Assembly (NCBI GenBank): GCA_019914945.1
Contig: CM034103.1
Location: 4,650,001 to 4,714,000 of the forward strand
Reading direction: 5' to 3'
Source of the DNA: Typha latifolia
Lineage: Eukaryota; Streptophyta; Magnoliopsida; Poales; Typhaceae
DNA length: 64,000 nucleotides
The notes under the pieces are model-generated. The model was not told where the DNA came from, ran no database searches, and saw nothing but the letters and a program-made list of their open reading frames with translations. Below are positions 48,167 to 58,920 of this stretch, piece after piece (position 1 is the stretch's first letter; each line of letters opens with the position of its first letter). The translations under genes and the position numbers were made by a program.

Positions 48167-48794
48167 GAGCTTCCCTATTCGCATCGTTCACGTACTGGTG
48201 CCGAGAAAACGACAAGCAGTAGCAATCATCAAAGCGGATGACCACTTGGAAGTTGCGCCAGTAAGGCCTCGCCGGTCATTGTAACAGCAGCTCCATTAGT
48301 TCAACCAAGGGAGATTTCCCATTGTGAAGACCTCTCGGACCAAGGAACGGCTAAAGTGAACAGCGTCGTACGACTATTACTAAGGTCCCAGCTGTCCATC
48401 ATACTTATTACAGTCCCACACGATTGGCATAGGGGAAGAAATAGATCGATCTGGTTAGATCTAGTTCCAACAACAACGGCCTTATCTACTATGAGAAGGA
48501 GAAGTCCCTCCGACACTTCCATTGAGCCAAAGTAAATATTTTTTCAACAAAAAATCCCTATTTTATAGATCCGATGATTAGTTGTAATTTTTTTTCTATC
48601 TAATATTTTACTTACTATCATCATAGTGAGTAGATCTATTTTGATTATATATATTTTTGTCATTTTTTACCATCTGAATTTTATTTGTGATTCAGTCAAT
48701 TTAGTTGGCTGCTAAATTGTAAGAACTGTTATGTGTAGCACTGTGATATTTTCCCTTACAAATTTTTATTGACAATGTGGTCATTAGGGCTAAG
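48167..48794. other. Spacer before PIF/Harbinger ORF1
   Basis: No gene recognised. CTAAAGTGAAC at 48351-48361 is the exact complement of GTTCACTTTAG in the duplicated units, a possible terminal inverted repeat pair. The AT-rich part 48540-48794 may be the 5' region of the transposon. Confidence 0.4.
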
Positions 48795-49925
48795 ATGTCA
48801 AAGAAGAAAGATTGTGCATTATTAGGTACAAGGCATGATAATTGGACTGATGAACAAGAGGCTATTTTATTGGATCTCCTTCGTCAACAACATGACGTTG
48901 GGAGGAGCACTAAGACCTTCACAAAAGATGGTCAGAATAGAGTACACATTGGTTGGATACAAAAGATGGGTGACGAGATAAGTAGAGAACAAATAAAAAG
49001 TAGATAGAAAACACTATGTAGCATCTTCAGACAATACAAGGGGCTAAAAGAGAAAAGCGGATGGGGTTGGGATGATATATTGCACAAGTCGGTGGCACCT
49101 AATGATGAAGCATGGGAAGAGATGATAGAGGTATATATTTATTTTACTATTTATATATCAATTTTATACATTAAATGGATAAATATATGTTTCTAATATG
49201 TATTTTTGAACCTTTGACTAGTTGTGGAAATGTTACGGACGATGTCGAGATAAAGGTTTTGTACATTTTGAAGATATTGATTTTCTTGTGGGTAATGACA
49301 CTGCGACAGATAGTTGTGCTTTTGCCTGCAACCAACCGTTTGTGCAAATAACAATTGAAAGCAGTAATTCTTTTGATACACCAATACTGAATGAAGTTAA
49401 ATTGGAACATGATGACACCTGCAGTGTGGTGATGGCATATTCAAATTAAACTTTACTGCCGGTCAAGAGACTTCTTCTAGGAGTAAGAGGCTACATCAAA
49501 GTGGATCAGATAGACGAAGTAAGAAGAAGAAGTCAACCCACAGTGATGATACATGCCAAAAATTGGCAGAAGGCCTTTCAAAAAGATATATAACAAATGA
49601 TAAAAAGGTGAACTATAAGTTGGAGAAGATATCTTTTGAAAAGATGAAGTTTGAACAACATACGTATTCAGGACATATAAGAACTTATGTCTGTAGCACA
49701 GCAACTTCCTAGTATAGGTATTGATAAGATCATGTTTCTTTGAGAGGCTTTGCTACAAGATGAGAATAGAGCAGTTGTTAAGAGTCTACAATCTGCTGAG
49801 GCTCGAATGGGATGGGTACAAATGAAAATGGGCTTGCCATCGCCATCTACTTCATCTGCTCCACCAGAATTTGCTAATATTGGCGCTAATTTGCACAACA
49901 ATTTTAACATTCAATTTATGGATTA
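48795..49925 (+). pseudogene. PIF/Harbinger ORF1, Myb/SANT-like DNA-binding protein (broken)
   Basis: Exon 1 (ATG 48795) encodes a Myb/SANT-like domain: NWTDEQEAILLDLLRQQ, QIKSR followed by a TAG at 49005 where Trp is conserved, then FRQYKGLKEKSGWGWDDI and NDEAWEEMIE. A GT at about 49131 and AG at about 49221 bound a likely intron. Exon 2 (49222 on) reads LWKCYGRCRDKGF and, with shifts, a basic Ser/Lys-rich region and LQDENRAVVKSLQSAEARMG, ending at a TAG near 49925. PIF/Harbinger elements need such a protein beside their transposase for DNA binding. Confidence 0.78.
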
Positions 49926-50228
49926 GATTGACATATGACATTTCTCGATTTGTATGTCCATGTATTGTTGGATTGTCATGTTGTAGTACTAATTATTTGT
50001 TCATTAGTAGAGAGTTATGTATGTCTTTTAATTTTGAAATAGCCGTTTAATTGATGTTTCTTTTCACTTGTTAATATATTGTGGAAATGTATATTTTTCA
50101 ATTTATTTGACTGGTAATATTTTGACATATGCAAGTAATCTAATTATGCTCCTTTATTTGCAGGAATTTGTGTACATAGATTAGTTTGCGTGTGGAGAAT
50201 TGCATTATTGAAATCTAGCAAAGAAGGT
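49926..50228. other. Spacer between transposon ORFs, nothing recognised
   Basis: AT-rich sequence between ORF1 and the inverted-LTR insertion. It ends in GGTAAGATAT, the left copy of the 8-base direct repeat. Confidence 0.4.
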
Positions 50229-51846
50229 AAGATATTGATGCAAACCAGGTCAGATCGGATCATATCAAGGGGAGATTAGACTCAATGGATTGAGTCTAGT
50301 TATCCTATTTGCTTATTTGGTTTAGTTAGAAGGTTAGGATTTTATTTAATTAGCTAAATCCAGCTTTGCGCAGTTTTGGAAAAATATTCATAAAATATTC
50401 TATAGACGTTCAAATAATATCAAACTAACTAGATAAGATCACCAACCTCTAGACTGCAACTTTGATATTCACAACTTCTCCAGATTCGGATCTGCAGCGA
50501 AACGAATGATTAATACGAGAAAGATAAGGAAGGTTTGAATTTTAAATAAATCAAATAATCCGCATGTGGATCCGATCCGCTATGGATTTTTACTCCTATA
50601 AATAGGAGTGGAGATGTATTGATAATTATGGAATTGAATTGAATCATTGAGAGAAATCTAAGTTTAGCCAGTTATTATTTTTGTCCTTATCTTTTTACAT
50701 TAGCCGTTAGATTATCTTTGTCTCCATAGGAGTAGATCATAACCGTAGATCTCTTACAAGCATCCAAACCCTAGCTACCTCCTACCTTTAGCAGCCACCC
50801 TACTACACGGCAGTCCACCACCACCCTTGGCCGTCCACCACCTTCCGACGGCCACCACAACTTCAAAAATTACCATTCTGCCCTCCCTGACATATCTCCA
50901 CTATTTTATTTTTATCTTTTCATCCCGACCTCCGATTTAGGTAAAACTAGAGCCATTAGAACCCTAACTCACGAGGCTACCTCCTTGACATATCACCACA
51001 ATGTTACGGAAGATATCTGGAATGATCCGTCCGTAAGATAATTATAAAAATTTAGGTGGAGGTAGGCTCACGAGATGGATTCTAATGGCTCTGGTTTCAC
51101 CTAAATCAGAGGTCGAGATGAAAAGATAAAAATAAAATAGTGGAGATATGTCAGGGAGGGAAGAACAGTAATTTCTGACGTTGTGGCGGTCATTGGAAGG
51201 TGGTGGATGGCCAAGGGTGATGGTGGACAGATGTGTAGTAGGGTGGCTACTGGATGTATGAGGTGGCTAGGGTTTGGATGCTTGTAAGGCATCTACGGTT
51301 ATGATCTACTCTTATGAAGATAAAGACAATCTAACGGCTAATGTAAAAAGATATGGACAAAAATAATAACTATCTAAACTCAGATTTCTCTCAATAATTC
51401 CATTCCATAATTATCAATACATGTCCACTCCTATTTATAGGAGTAAAAATCTATAGCGAATCGGATCCACATGCGGATTATCCAATTTATTTGAAATTCA
51501 AACAACAAGATAAAGCTAGCTAACTAATAAAATCAGCCTTCCATATCTTTCTCGGATTAATCCTTCATTTTTTTGCAGATAGATTACGAATCTAGAGAAG
51601 TTGTGAATACTAAATTTACAGATCTAGAGGTTGGCGATCTTATCCAATTGGTTTGATTTTTTTTTGAACATCTGTAGAATATTTTACAAATATTTTTCCA
51701 AAACTGCATAGAACTGGATTTAACTAATTAAATAAAATCCTAACCTTCTAACTAAACCAGATAAACAAATAAGATAACTAGACTCAATCCATTGAGTCTA
51801 ATCTCCTCTTGATGTGATCCGATCTGACCTAGCTCGCATAAGATAT
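50229..51846. mobile_element. Inverted pair of LTR copies with 8-bp direct repeat TAAGATAT
   Basis: The 1602-base body (50237-51838) starts TGATGCAAACC and ends GCTCGCA. It is flanked by TAAGATAT at 50229-50236 and 51839-51846. The left arm (50237-50985) and the right arm (51002-51838, opposite strand) share type-A LTR sequence outside (GATTAGACTCAATGG) and G2-LTR sequence inside (AATCCGCATGTGGATCC, ACCCTAACTCACGAGGC). The right arm ends TGTTACGGAAG at 51002, an LTR terminus. The left arm lacks its last ~60 bases, and a 16-base spacer joins them. It lies between the two ORFs of the Harbinger element. It carries no coding region; short frames inside are shadows. Confidence 0.85.
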
Positions 51847-51931
51847 GTATGATTGTCTTTAGTACTATAACTACTTTTGATATGCATTATTAAATTTACT
51901 TGTTAATCGACAAATATAGAAAATTACTCAC

Positions 51932-52652
51932 ATGGAATCCAATCAAGAAGAATTGGATATGCATTATAATACAGATAGTAGCCCATCAAATACTGAACCA
52001 TCAGTTAGTACTGTGAATAGGACTCATCAATATCAGATCAACTTGATGAATTTGTAGAACAACTTGTAGAGGATACTAGTTCCTCCCACCATAGGCCAAA
52101 ACCTAGGCCTTGCAGAACTAGGCCTTTTATTGGCCAAGATTTGTTGACTGGTATATTACGTGGTTATCCAAATCGTTGTATTGATGAGTTTCGAATGACT
52201 GTGGAAACTTTTACATTATTGCGTCAAATCTTGGAAGAAAGTGGTTTGATGCGAAACATACAAATCTCGACCAATGAGCAACTAGGTATTTTTTTATATT
52301 GTGTAGCACACGGTGCATCAAATAGAACTCTTGCAGAGAAATTTCAACATTCAGGAGCCACTATTAGCCGATATTTTAATGAAGTTCTTGATGGTATGTG
52401 CTATGAGTCATATTTTTATTCAACTACCACCCCTTGATGTTGTTGTTCATCTAAGGATTGCATCAAGTTCTTTATTCTATCCATACTTTATGATAATAAA
52501 AATTATTATTTTTTGTCTTATTACTTGTTTTATCATGTTTTCATAAAGATGATATATTATTTAGCTATCTAATAGTTATATACAGAATGCTATTAGTGCA
52601 ATAGATGGCACCTATATAGAAGGGATTGTTAGTAGAGATTGGCAATATGTAA
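51932..52652 (+). pseudogene. PIF/Harbinger transposase, N-terminal part (broken)
   Basis: The ATG at 51932 opens MESNQEELDMHYN; a frameshift near 52025 leads to FVEQLVED and RTRPFIGQDLLTGILRGYPNRC. Then come FRMTVETFTLLRQILEESGL, EQLGIFLYCVAHGASNRTLAEKFQHSGATISRYFNEVLD, the N-terminal region of HARBI1-like transposases. A GT near 52394 starts a probable intron. The next exon (about 52585) reads AISAIDGTYI, containing the first catalytic Asp of the DDE domain. It is cut at 52653 by a copia LTR, and the rest of the DDE domain is not found. Confidence 0.85.
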
Positions 52653-53431
52653 TGTTAGGTTTTTATTTGTTGGCAATTGTGTACAAAAAATTTTAAGTGT
52701 ATTTTTTCATGTATATGAGTTTTACACAAGTCTAGAATATCTCTGGTTTGAAGAATTGCAAGATTATTGGAGAAAAGCTATTCAGTTCACACCGCGTTCA
52801 CAAACGCGTTCGAACGTGAAATCTGCGTTCACACAGACAGAGAGCCGCGTTCACAAACGCGTTCGAACGCGGGTACTGCGTTCACACAAACAGAGAGCCG
52901 CGTTCACAAACGCGTTCGAACGCGGGTACTCCGTTCACACAAACAGAGAGCCGCGTTCACAAACACATTCGAACGCAGGTACTACGTTCACACAGACCGA
53001 GAGCTGCGTTCACAAACGCGTTCGAACGCAACCCGAAGAATTCAAGTTGTCGCGTTCGAACGCACTCGGGCCCGTTCGAACGCACTTGAGATCAAGTCAT
53101 GCCATTCGAACGCACCCGGGCCGCGTTCGAACGCACCAACGAAGTTTGATAAAATTGGACTTTCCTGAGTACGGATAAGACTTGGATTTGGCTCTATCTT
53201 GGAGATCATATATAAAGATTGTGATGCCCAAGGGGGTTGAAGAAGCATTATTGAAGGAGACTTCTTGAGGCTACATCGGTTCTTCAACTAACAAGGTTCC
53301 AACTCATCTACAAAAGTTAATCTTTCGTCTTAAGGGCTATCTAGATGAAAGATCAATCTCGAGGGTTACTGAGGTTGGACTTCAATCACGAGAAGCAGTG
53401 AATCGTGAGTTCTAGCGAGCAAGACTGAGAA
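52653..53431 (+). repeat. Copia LTR, truncated, with 53-bp tandem repeats
   Basis: It matches the copia LTR at 5270-4295 from its first base (TGTTAGGTTTTTATTTG) to AGCAAGACTGAGA at 53431, then stops where G4 begins. Positions 52794-53025 hold four copies and a part of a 53-base unit: GCGTTCACAAACGCGTTCGA, then CGCGGGTACTGCGTTC and ACACAAACAGAGAGCC. Two overlapping open frames here (up to 179 codons, Thr/Arg/Ser-rich) only reflect the repeats. It inserted into or joined the Harbinger transposase. Confidence 0.87.
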
Positions 53432-54290
53432 GATTCATCTTCTCCGGGCTGTAGGGAGACATACAAGCCGACATGAGGGCTTTAAGGCCTAGAACCTTAA
53501 AGGAGACCTTCGAAGATGCAGTACTCATGGAAGACAAACATCGAGCCATGAAGTTACACCTCAAACAGAATTGGACGAGCCAAGAAAGCCGCAATCCGGT
53601 TCGTCCTACCAAAGCAACAGGAAATGTTACTGGTGTACCAAGAGCCGCTACTGCAATGGTGCCTCCTCGAGCACCCCTAAAGACCTCTCAAGATGTGAAG
53701 TATGCACCTAGAGGTCCGAGTCGAGAACTCACACTAGCTAAAGTGGAGGAGCGAAGAGCCAAAGGCCTATGCTTTCGCTGTGATGAGAAGTTTGTACTCG
53801 GACATCGCTGCGCTAAACCTATGGGATTGATGATGCTAATAGACGGGTTTGAGGAGGTAGAGGATGAGATTGCAGTTGAAGATGAGGGTGTGGCTAGACA
53901 GCAAGGAGGAGTAGCTGAGGAGCAACCCATAGAGGACATGATGGCCAAAATCTCCCTCCACGCCTATTCTGGGACAACCGTGCCAAAGACTTTGCGGGTG
54001 AACAGTGTAGTCAACAAAACCACAGTGAGAATCTTGATCGACACCGGGTCCACCCACAACTTTATTAAGAAGAGGCTTCTTAGGAAGATTGGGCTCGAGT
54101 CGGAACCCACAAACATGTTAGATGTGATGATTGGAGATGGCACCACATTGCAGGTAGATTTTATTTGTGGAGGTGTGGAGTTGAAGGTGCAAGGCCAAAC
54201 TTTCACAATGGATCTTTATTCGTTGGCCTTCCGAGGTGCCGACATCGTCTTGGGGACTCAATGGATTCGAAGTTGGAGCCCATGACATTT
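53432..54290 (+). pseudogene. G4 gypsy gag C terminus and protease
   Basis: A long frame from 53473 to 54285 (270 codons) covers the end of capsid (IQADMRALRPRTLKETFEDA), an intact-looking C-x2-C-x4-H-x4-C knuckle (CFRCDEKFVLGHRC), an acidic linker and the protease: YSGTTVPKTLRVNSV, VRILIDTGSTHNFI and FRGADIVLGTQWIRS. The gag N terminus is missing at the left junction. It is the best-preserved open frame of a gypsy domain here, but RT and RNase H are deleted right after it. Confidence 0.87.
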
Positions 54291-55855
54291 GACTTTACAA
54301 ACCTCACACTGACATTTTGGAGGAATGACCGGAGAGTGCTGCTGGATGGAAATCAATCGCGGCAAGAACCAGCGTTGCAACTGCTGTTTGAACTTTCAAG
54401 CGTAGGGGACGCAAGTGAGCTCGCTTCTTTCTCAGCACCCACTTTTCCTTTTTTTTTTCTCAGATCTACAGAGAGCCAGTGCAAATGATAAAAATATGGT
54501 CTGACTCATGGAGAAGCTGAGAGAGAACCCATGGAGCCACCCCGAGCACGAGGAGCGCGACGGGTTGGTACTCGAGCGAGGACGGATCAAGGTACCCACG
54601 GACGAAGACCTATAGAGACTATTGATGGCATACTTCCATGATACCCCTATAGCAGGCCATGAACGGGTCTTACGTACCTACAAGTGGCTAGCCCAAAGCT
54701 GAACATGGATAGCGATGAAGTCAGATGTGAAGAAATATGTGCGTGAATGCCAAATCTGCCAACGAGCCAAATCGGAGACGATCAAACCAAGCGGGCTATT
54801 GCAACCATGGATTTCATCTCCATGGACTTCATCGAAAGGCTACCGGAGGTTTGAGGCCAATCGGTGGTGTTCATTATGGTGGATAGGTTGAGCAAATACG
54901 CTCATTTCATAGCACTGACGCACCCATTTTCAGCGAAGAACGTTGTTGAGATTTTTGTTTGGGAAGTGGTGCGCTTGCATGGGATGCCTAGGACGATCGT
55001 GTCAGATCGGGATCACATCTTCATCAGCGAGTTTTGGTCCGAGTTCTTTAGATTGCAAGGGACTCGAGTCAACCTTAGTTCAGCTTATCACCCCGAGACA
55101 GATGGCCAAACCGAGGTGGTGAATCGCGGACTAGAGCAATACTTGAATTGCTTTATGGCGGACCGACCAAAGGATTGGGTCAAATTCCTTCCATGGGCCG
55201 AGTGGTCTTACAACACAGCTCATCACTCTAGCATTGACATGACCCCCTTTGAGGCGGTTTATGGACGCACTCCCCCTGTCTTCTGTGCCTACAATAGACT
55301 CACAGCGTTGGATCGAACCGATCTTAACTTGGAACTTGCTGACCGAGATGAAACCTTGAGACGGCTCAAGATTCATCTAGCATAAGCCCAAAATCGCATG
55401 AAGTAGATCATGACAAAGGTCGGCGTGAGAGAGAGTTTGAGGTTGATCAATTGGTGTTTGCTCGAGCTCAACCGTTTCGGCAATCCATATTGAGGCCGAT
55501 TTTGAACCAGAAGATGGGCCACAAGTACTACGGGCCATATTGAGTGTTATAATGAATTGGATCGGTAGCTTACCGGTTGGACCTACCTGAGGGAACCCAA
55601 ATCCATTCGGTTTTCCATGTATCGGCATTGATGGCCCAGATCAGATCTAACAATGTGGTGGGTTCGGCCTTGCCCGAACCAATGGAGGAAGATAGCCCAG
55701 CTGAACTGGTTTGAATCTTAGGCCGTAGGAGAAGACGCCATGGATCCAAGTTGGAGACAGAAGTGTTGATCGGGTGGCTAGGCAAGCCTACTAACGAGTC
55801 TACCTGGGAGCTCGAGTCGAATATCATGGATCACTTACCCAATTTCACACCTTGA
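54291..55855 (+). pseudogene. G4 integrase and chromodomain; RT/RNase H deleted
   Basis: After a short remnant (LTFWRNDRRVLLDG), the next recognised block is the region before integrase (GHERVLRTYK, CQICQRAK), so RT and RNase H are gone. The frame 54864-55385 is an open integrase core: VVFIMVDRLSKYAHFIALTH, LHGMPRTIVSDRDHIF, SSAYHPETDGQTEVVNRG and LPWAEWSYNTAHHSSIDMTPFEAVYGRTPP. This keeps the second Asp and the catalytic-region context. Broken frames then give the C-terminal part and a chromodomain (KLETEVLIGWLGKPTNESTWELE), ending with a PPT-like AGGTTGCGGAAGCATGG. Confidence 0.87.
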
Positions 55856-55882
55856 GGACAAGGTTGCGGAAGCATGGTGGAT

Positions 55883-56703
55883 TGATACGATTCAGCTTCA
55901 CCGATGTCGTCTTGAGCATGGATATACTTTAGGGGTGTCTTTATTTTTTGTTTTAGTGTTTATTTCATAGAAAAATAAGTTTTCTGTATGTCGCGTTTGA
56001 ACGCGGGTGGGGTGCCTTCGAACGCACTTGCAAACGCCTACATTAGGCTCACAAATACAGAGAACGCAAAATGTGCGTTCGTACGCGATCGAACATGGTC
56101 GGTGAAAATCCACTATTTCTAGGGGTTAATACTTGCCATTTTTGAATTGTTTAGTTAGCCTCTAAAGGTATGGATGGCAACCAAGGAGTCATTATTGAAT
56201 GAATTGAGATTTGCCCTAATCTTCTTCTTCTTCTTCTCTCGTTCTCTCATTCCCCGGCGCCACTACTTCTAGCCTTCCTCGACCGGCCACTCACCCTAGT
56301 CCCTAAGGGGCAGCCCACTCCTCCCCCTTCTTCCAATCACTCCATTACCTTGCCCTAACCCATTCCATCATCCATAATCCTTCCACCACCACTTACTCAC
56401 CGGTGCCACCCCATTACCACCGGTGTACCCCCATCCATCATCACCTAGGATCTCGTGCCTCCATCCATGGATCCATAAATAGACTTTGTGATGCTTGTCT
56501 ACTTCTTAGACGATATCTCGATATCCCACCATCCGATTTTTCTAAAATTAGATTTATTGGAAATTCTTTTCTCGGGCTACAAAATATCAAAATTTTGCGT
56601 TGATCTAACGGCTATATCTTCTGGGATCCATTTCCAAAATTCTGTGCCATATCCTGTCTAGATCTGAAAACGGGACAGATCACACCTTAGCCAAGGGGAG
56701 ATC
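55883..56703 (+). repeat. G4 3' LTR
   Basis: It starts TGATACGATTCAGC after the PPT. It contains GCGTTTGAACGCG, CCTTCGAACGC and GTGCGTTCGTACGCG at 55990-56090 and the GTTAGCCTCTAAAGGTATGG block shared with G1 LTRs. The 3' end is uncertain (about 56700) because no PBS or second copy is present. Open frames in it are short shadows. Confidence 0.72.
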
Positions 56704-57685
56704 GTATCATAAATATATCAAGTTGATTGAAATGCAAAAGGGTATAATTGATGTTAGAGCAATAGTCTCTCTTCTGAGTAATCGGGCCTTCGCATAGCCA
56801 CTCGGGAAGTGTTTGCATCTAAAGGCAGACTTACCATCTCTAATTCATGGCTGCTAGTTGTATATCGTCTTTTTGTTTCGAGGTTGATGCCCGAGGGGTG
56901 CCTTGTCACCTAGTGGCTAAATTCACTCACAGAATCCTCGCTACAAGGACCATCTAGAAAGCAAGATAACACTAGTATTGCTTAATCATGAAATTCCAAG
57001 TTAAGTTAATGAGAAAATTAAGATCGTAATAAAGCATATTGTACATATATACCCTGGTGTTCCAGTGTGATTCAAATCTAGATTTATCTCCTTGTGTTTA
57101 ATTGTAGCATGTTTTTCTATTATGACTTTAGGAGAATGAATAGTTTCAATAAGGTTAGAATATATATTAATGCTAAATGAGAAGATAATTGGATACCTTG
57201 CCTACATTTTTTAGATTGATTGACTCTAGCTATGTCCGCTTTGTGAAAATTTACTAGTATTTACCTGTGTATATTAATAGTGTGAGGTCTTGAGGGTAAC
57301 TGCAAAGTTTGAGATTTGCTAATCTAAGTTGATGTAATTGTTAGTGTTCCTAGGTTGATTTTGCTAAATGTTGTTACATAATCAATAAGGAGCAAAATTT
57401 TAGGTGATTTTGTTATTTTCTTTTCAATTTTTTTTAAAATACTTGAGTCTTGTATTTCTTTCTTTTACTTTGTTTAATTGATTTAATGAATTTTGTGGGT
57501 AATTCACTACAAACCCTCACGAGACACAACTCGTCCACTAATGGAAGCTAGGGGTTTAAAAGCTTGTTGCATATGCTAAATGCAATCGTGATGCCTGCGA
57601 AAGTGAGTTAGAATATATATATTTTAATTTTTTTATTTCCAAATTCTTCGTTCTTCTGTTTTGCTCAAGGACTAGCAAAAATCTT
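56704..57685 (+). other. Probable 3' noncoding region of a Tat-like gypsy element
   Basis: AT-rich, without a gene. It leads up to the characteristic GCTCAAGGACTAGCAAAAA and TTTGGGGGT sequence at 57663-57695 that precedes the 3' LTR in Tat/Retand-type elements. The junction with the G4 LTR is not resolved. Confidence 0.45.
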
Positions 57686-57697
57686 GGTTTGGGGGTA
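57686..57697 (+). other. Polypurine tract of Tat-like element
   Basis: GGTTTGGGGGTA just before the LTR start at 57700, the usual position of the plus-strand primer in LTR retrotransposons. Confidence 0.65.
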
Positions 57698-57699
57698 TT

Positions 57700-58920
57700 T
57701 GTTAAATTCATAATTGTAATATATTTTTATGCCCAAATTATTAAATATTAATATTTTGGTTTAACTAATTAATGTATTTTAGTTATATATAGACCTTTGA
57801 TCAATTGAATCTCATTTAATCACTAAAAATGATCAAATTTGGGCTCAAACCAGAATTAGGCTTAGCCACTACTAACCAACTCAATCTACCTCTCATCTTT
57901 CAAGTCATGCTTAAGTCAAACCATGATCCACTAATCACTTTCTTTCTTATTTAAATTAGAATGAGTCAAAATTCCTTCTTTTTTTATCAAGCAACAAATT
58001 ATCAGCAATCAAATCTCTATCAAGTTGCAGAATTTTAGCAAGAAACCTTCACCTAATGCAGCAGATTTTCAGCTCCAATTCAGGCAAAATTTCAACAATA
58101 ATTGCAGCAGTAAACAAATTTCAAATTTCTATTTAAATAGTAATTCTAGCCAAGCAAATTACCACTTAATACGATATATTTCTTGCATATTTTATGTAGA
58201 TTTTCACCAGATTTTATGTACATTTTTAGCAAATTTCAAGCATAATCACAGCAGATTTCTAACCGATTTAGAGCAGATCTTCATGCTCGAAGAAGTCTAT
58301 AAATAGAGGGGTTGAGAGCTAGAGAAAAATGTCAAACCTAGTGTACGTTCTGTTAAGTTATTCTTTTGAGGAGTTGTTTAAATTTTAGCATTTAAATTTA
58401 TAATTGTTTTAATTCAATTGGCAACAATAGAGCACATTTGAAGAAATTTCAATCTTTGCATGTTAGCAAAGTTCATATTCTGATTTTCTTTTAGCGTAAT
58501 CTCTTATTTTTTTATTTGAATTTTTTTTTTGAAAGAAGTATTATGCAACTCTTTAGCATAATCTCTTAACGTAATCTCATGTTTATTTTTATTCAAGTTG
58601 TGTTATTATTAACTACTAAAATAAATTTCTAATTTTCTTAAGGTTGAGGAAGAAGCTTGTTGAGAATATTTTTTTTTATTCTAAATCTCTTATGTGTTCT
58701 TAATTGCTAAATAGGTTCTTCTTTTTTCTACTTTAAATTTATTGTTTAGAATTTAGAAATTAGTTATTTTTCTTTAAAAGGATACATCTAATGATTTTAA
58801 ATTCTTACTCCATATTTTCTAAAAATGAATGAAGAACTTAATTTTTATGAAAATTGAATTATTCATTGAAAGATAATCTTCCGATCCACCAATGATTGAT
58901 TTCTTGGTAAATCGTAGATT
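57700..58920 (+). repeat. 3' LTR of Tat-like gypsy element
   Basis: It begins TGTTAAATTCATAATTG after the polypurine tract. A TATA box with CTATAAATAGAGGGG lies at 58299-58313, giving a transcription start near 58335. The 3' boundary is approximate; L2 sequence begins at about 58921. No other copy is in the window. Confidence 0.65.

Noticed and set aside
46997..48241. Open frame of 414 codons on the plus strand, the longest in the window
   Set aside because: It crosses an L2 LTR fragment made of CT-rich microsatellites and then the 303-bp tandem duplication, so the protein is a Ser/Leu/Pro-rich artefact with an internal exact repeat, not a gene.
50237..51838. Inverted arms as an ordinary Mutator-like element with long terminal repeats
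   Set aside because: The outer ends are LTR starts (TGATGC, matching TGATAC at other LTRs), the arms match LTRs elsewhere and the flanking repeat is 8 bases, not the 9 expected for Mutator.
52794..53025. Regular repeats that could suggest a CRISPR array
   Set aside because: The units are contiguous, with no unique spacers, and lie in a plant LTR; they are a simple tandem repeat.
52639..53178. Thr/Arg/Ser-rich frames of 179 and 133 codons
   Set aside because: They translate the 53-base repeat of the copia LTR in two frames (53 is not a multiple of three, so frames rotate). No start context or protein motif supports them. The minus-strand frame at 4797-5174 is the same artefact.
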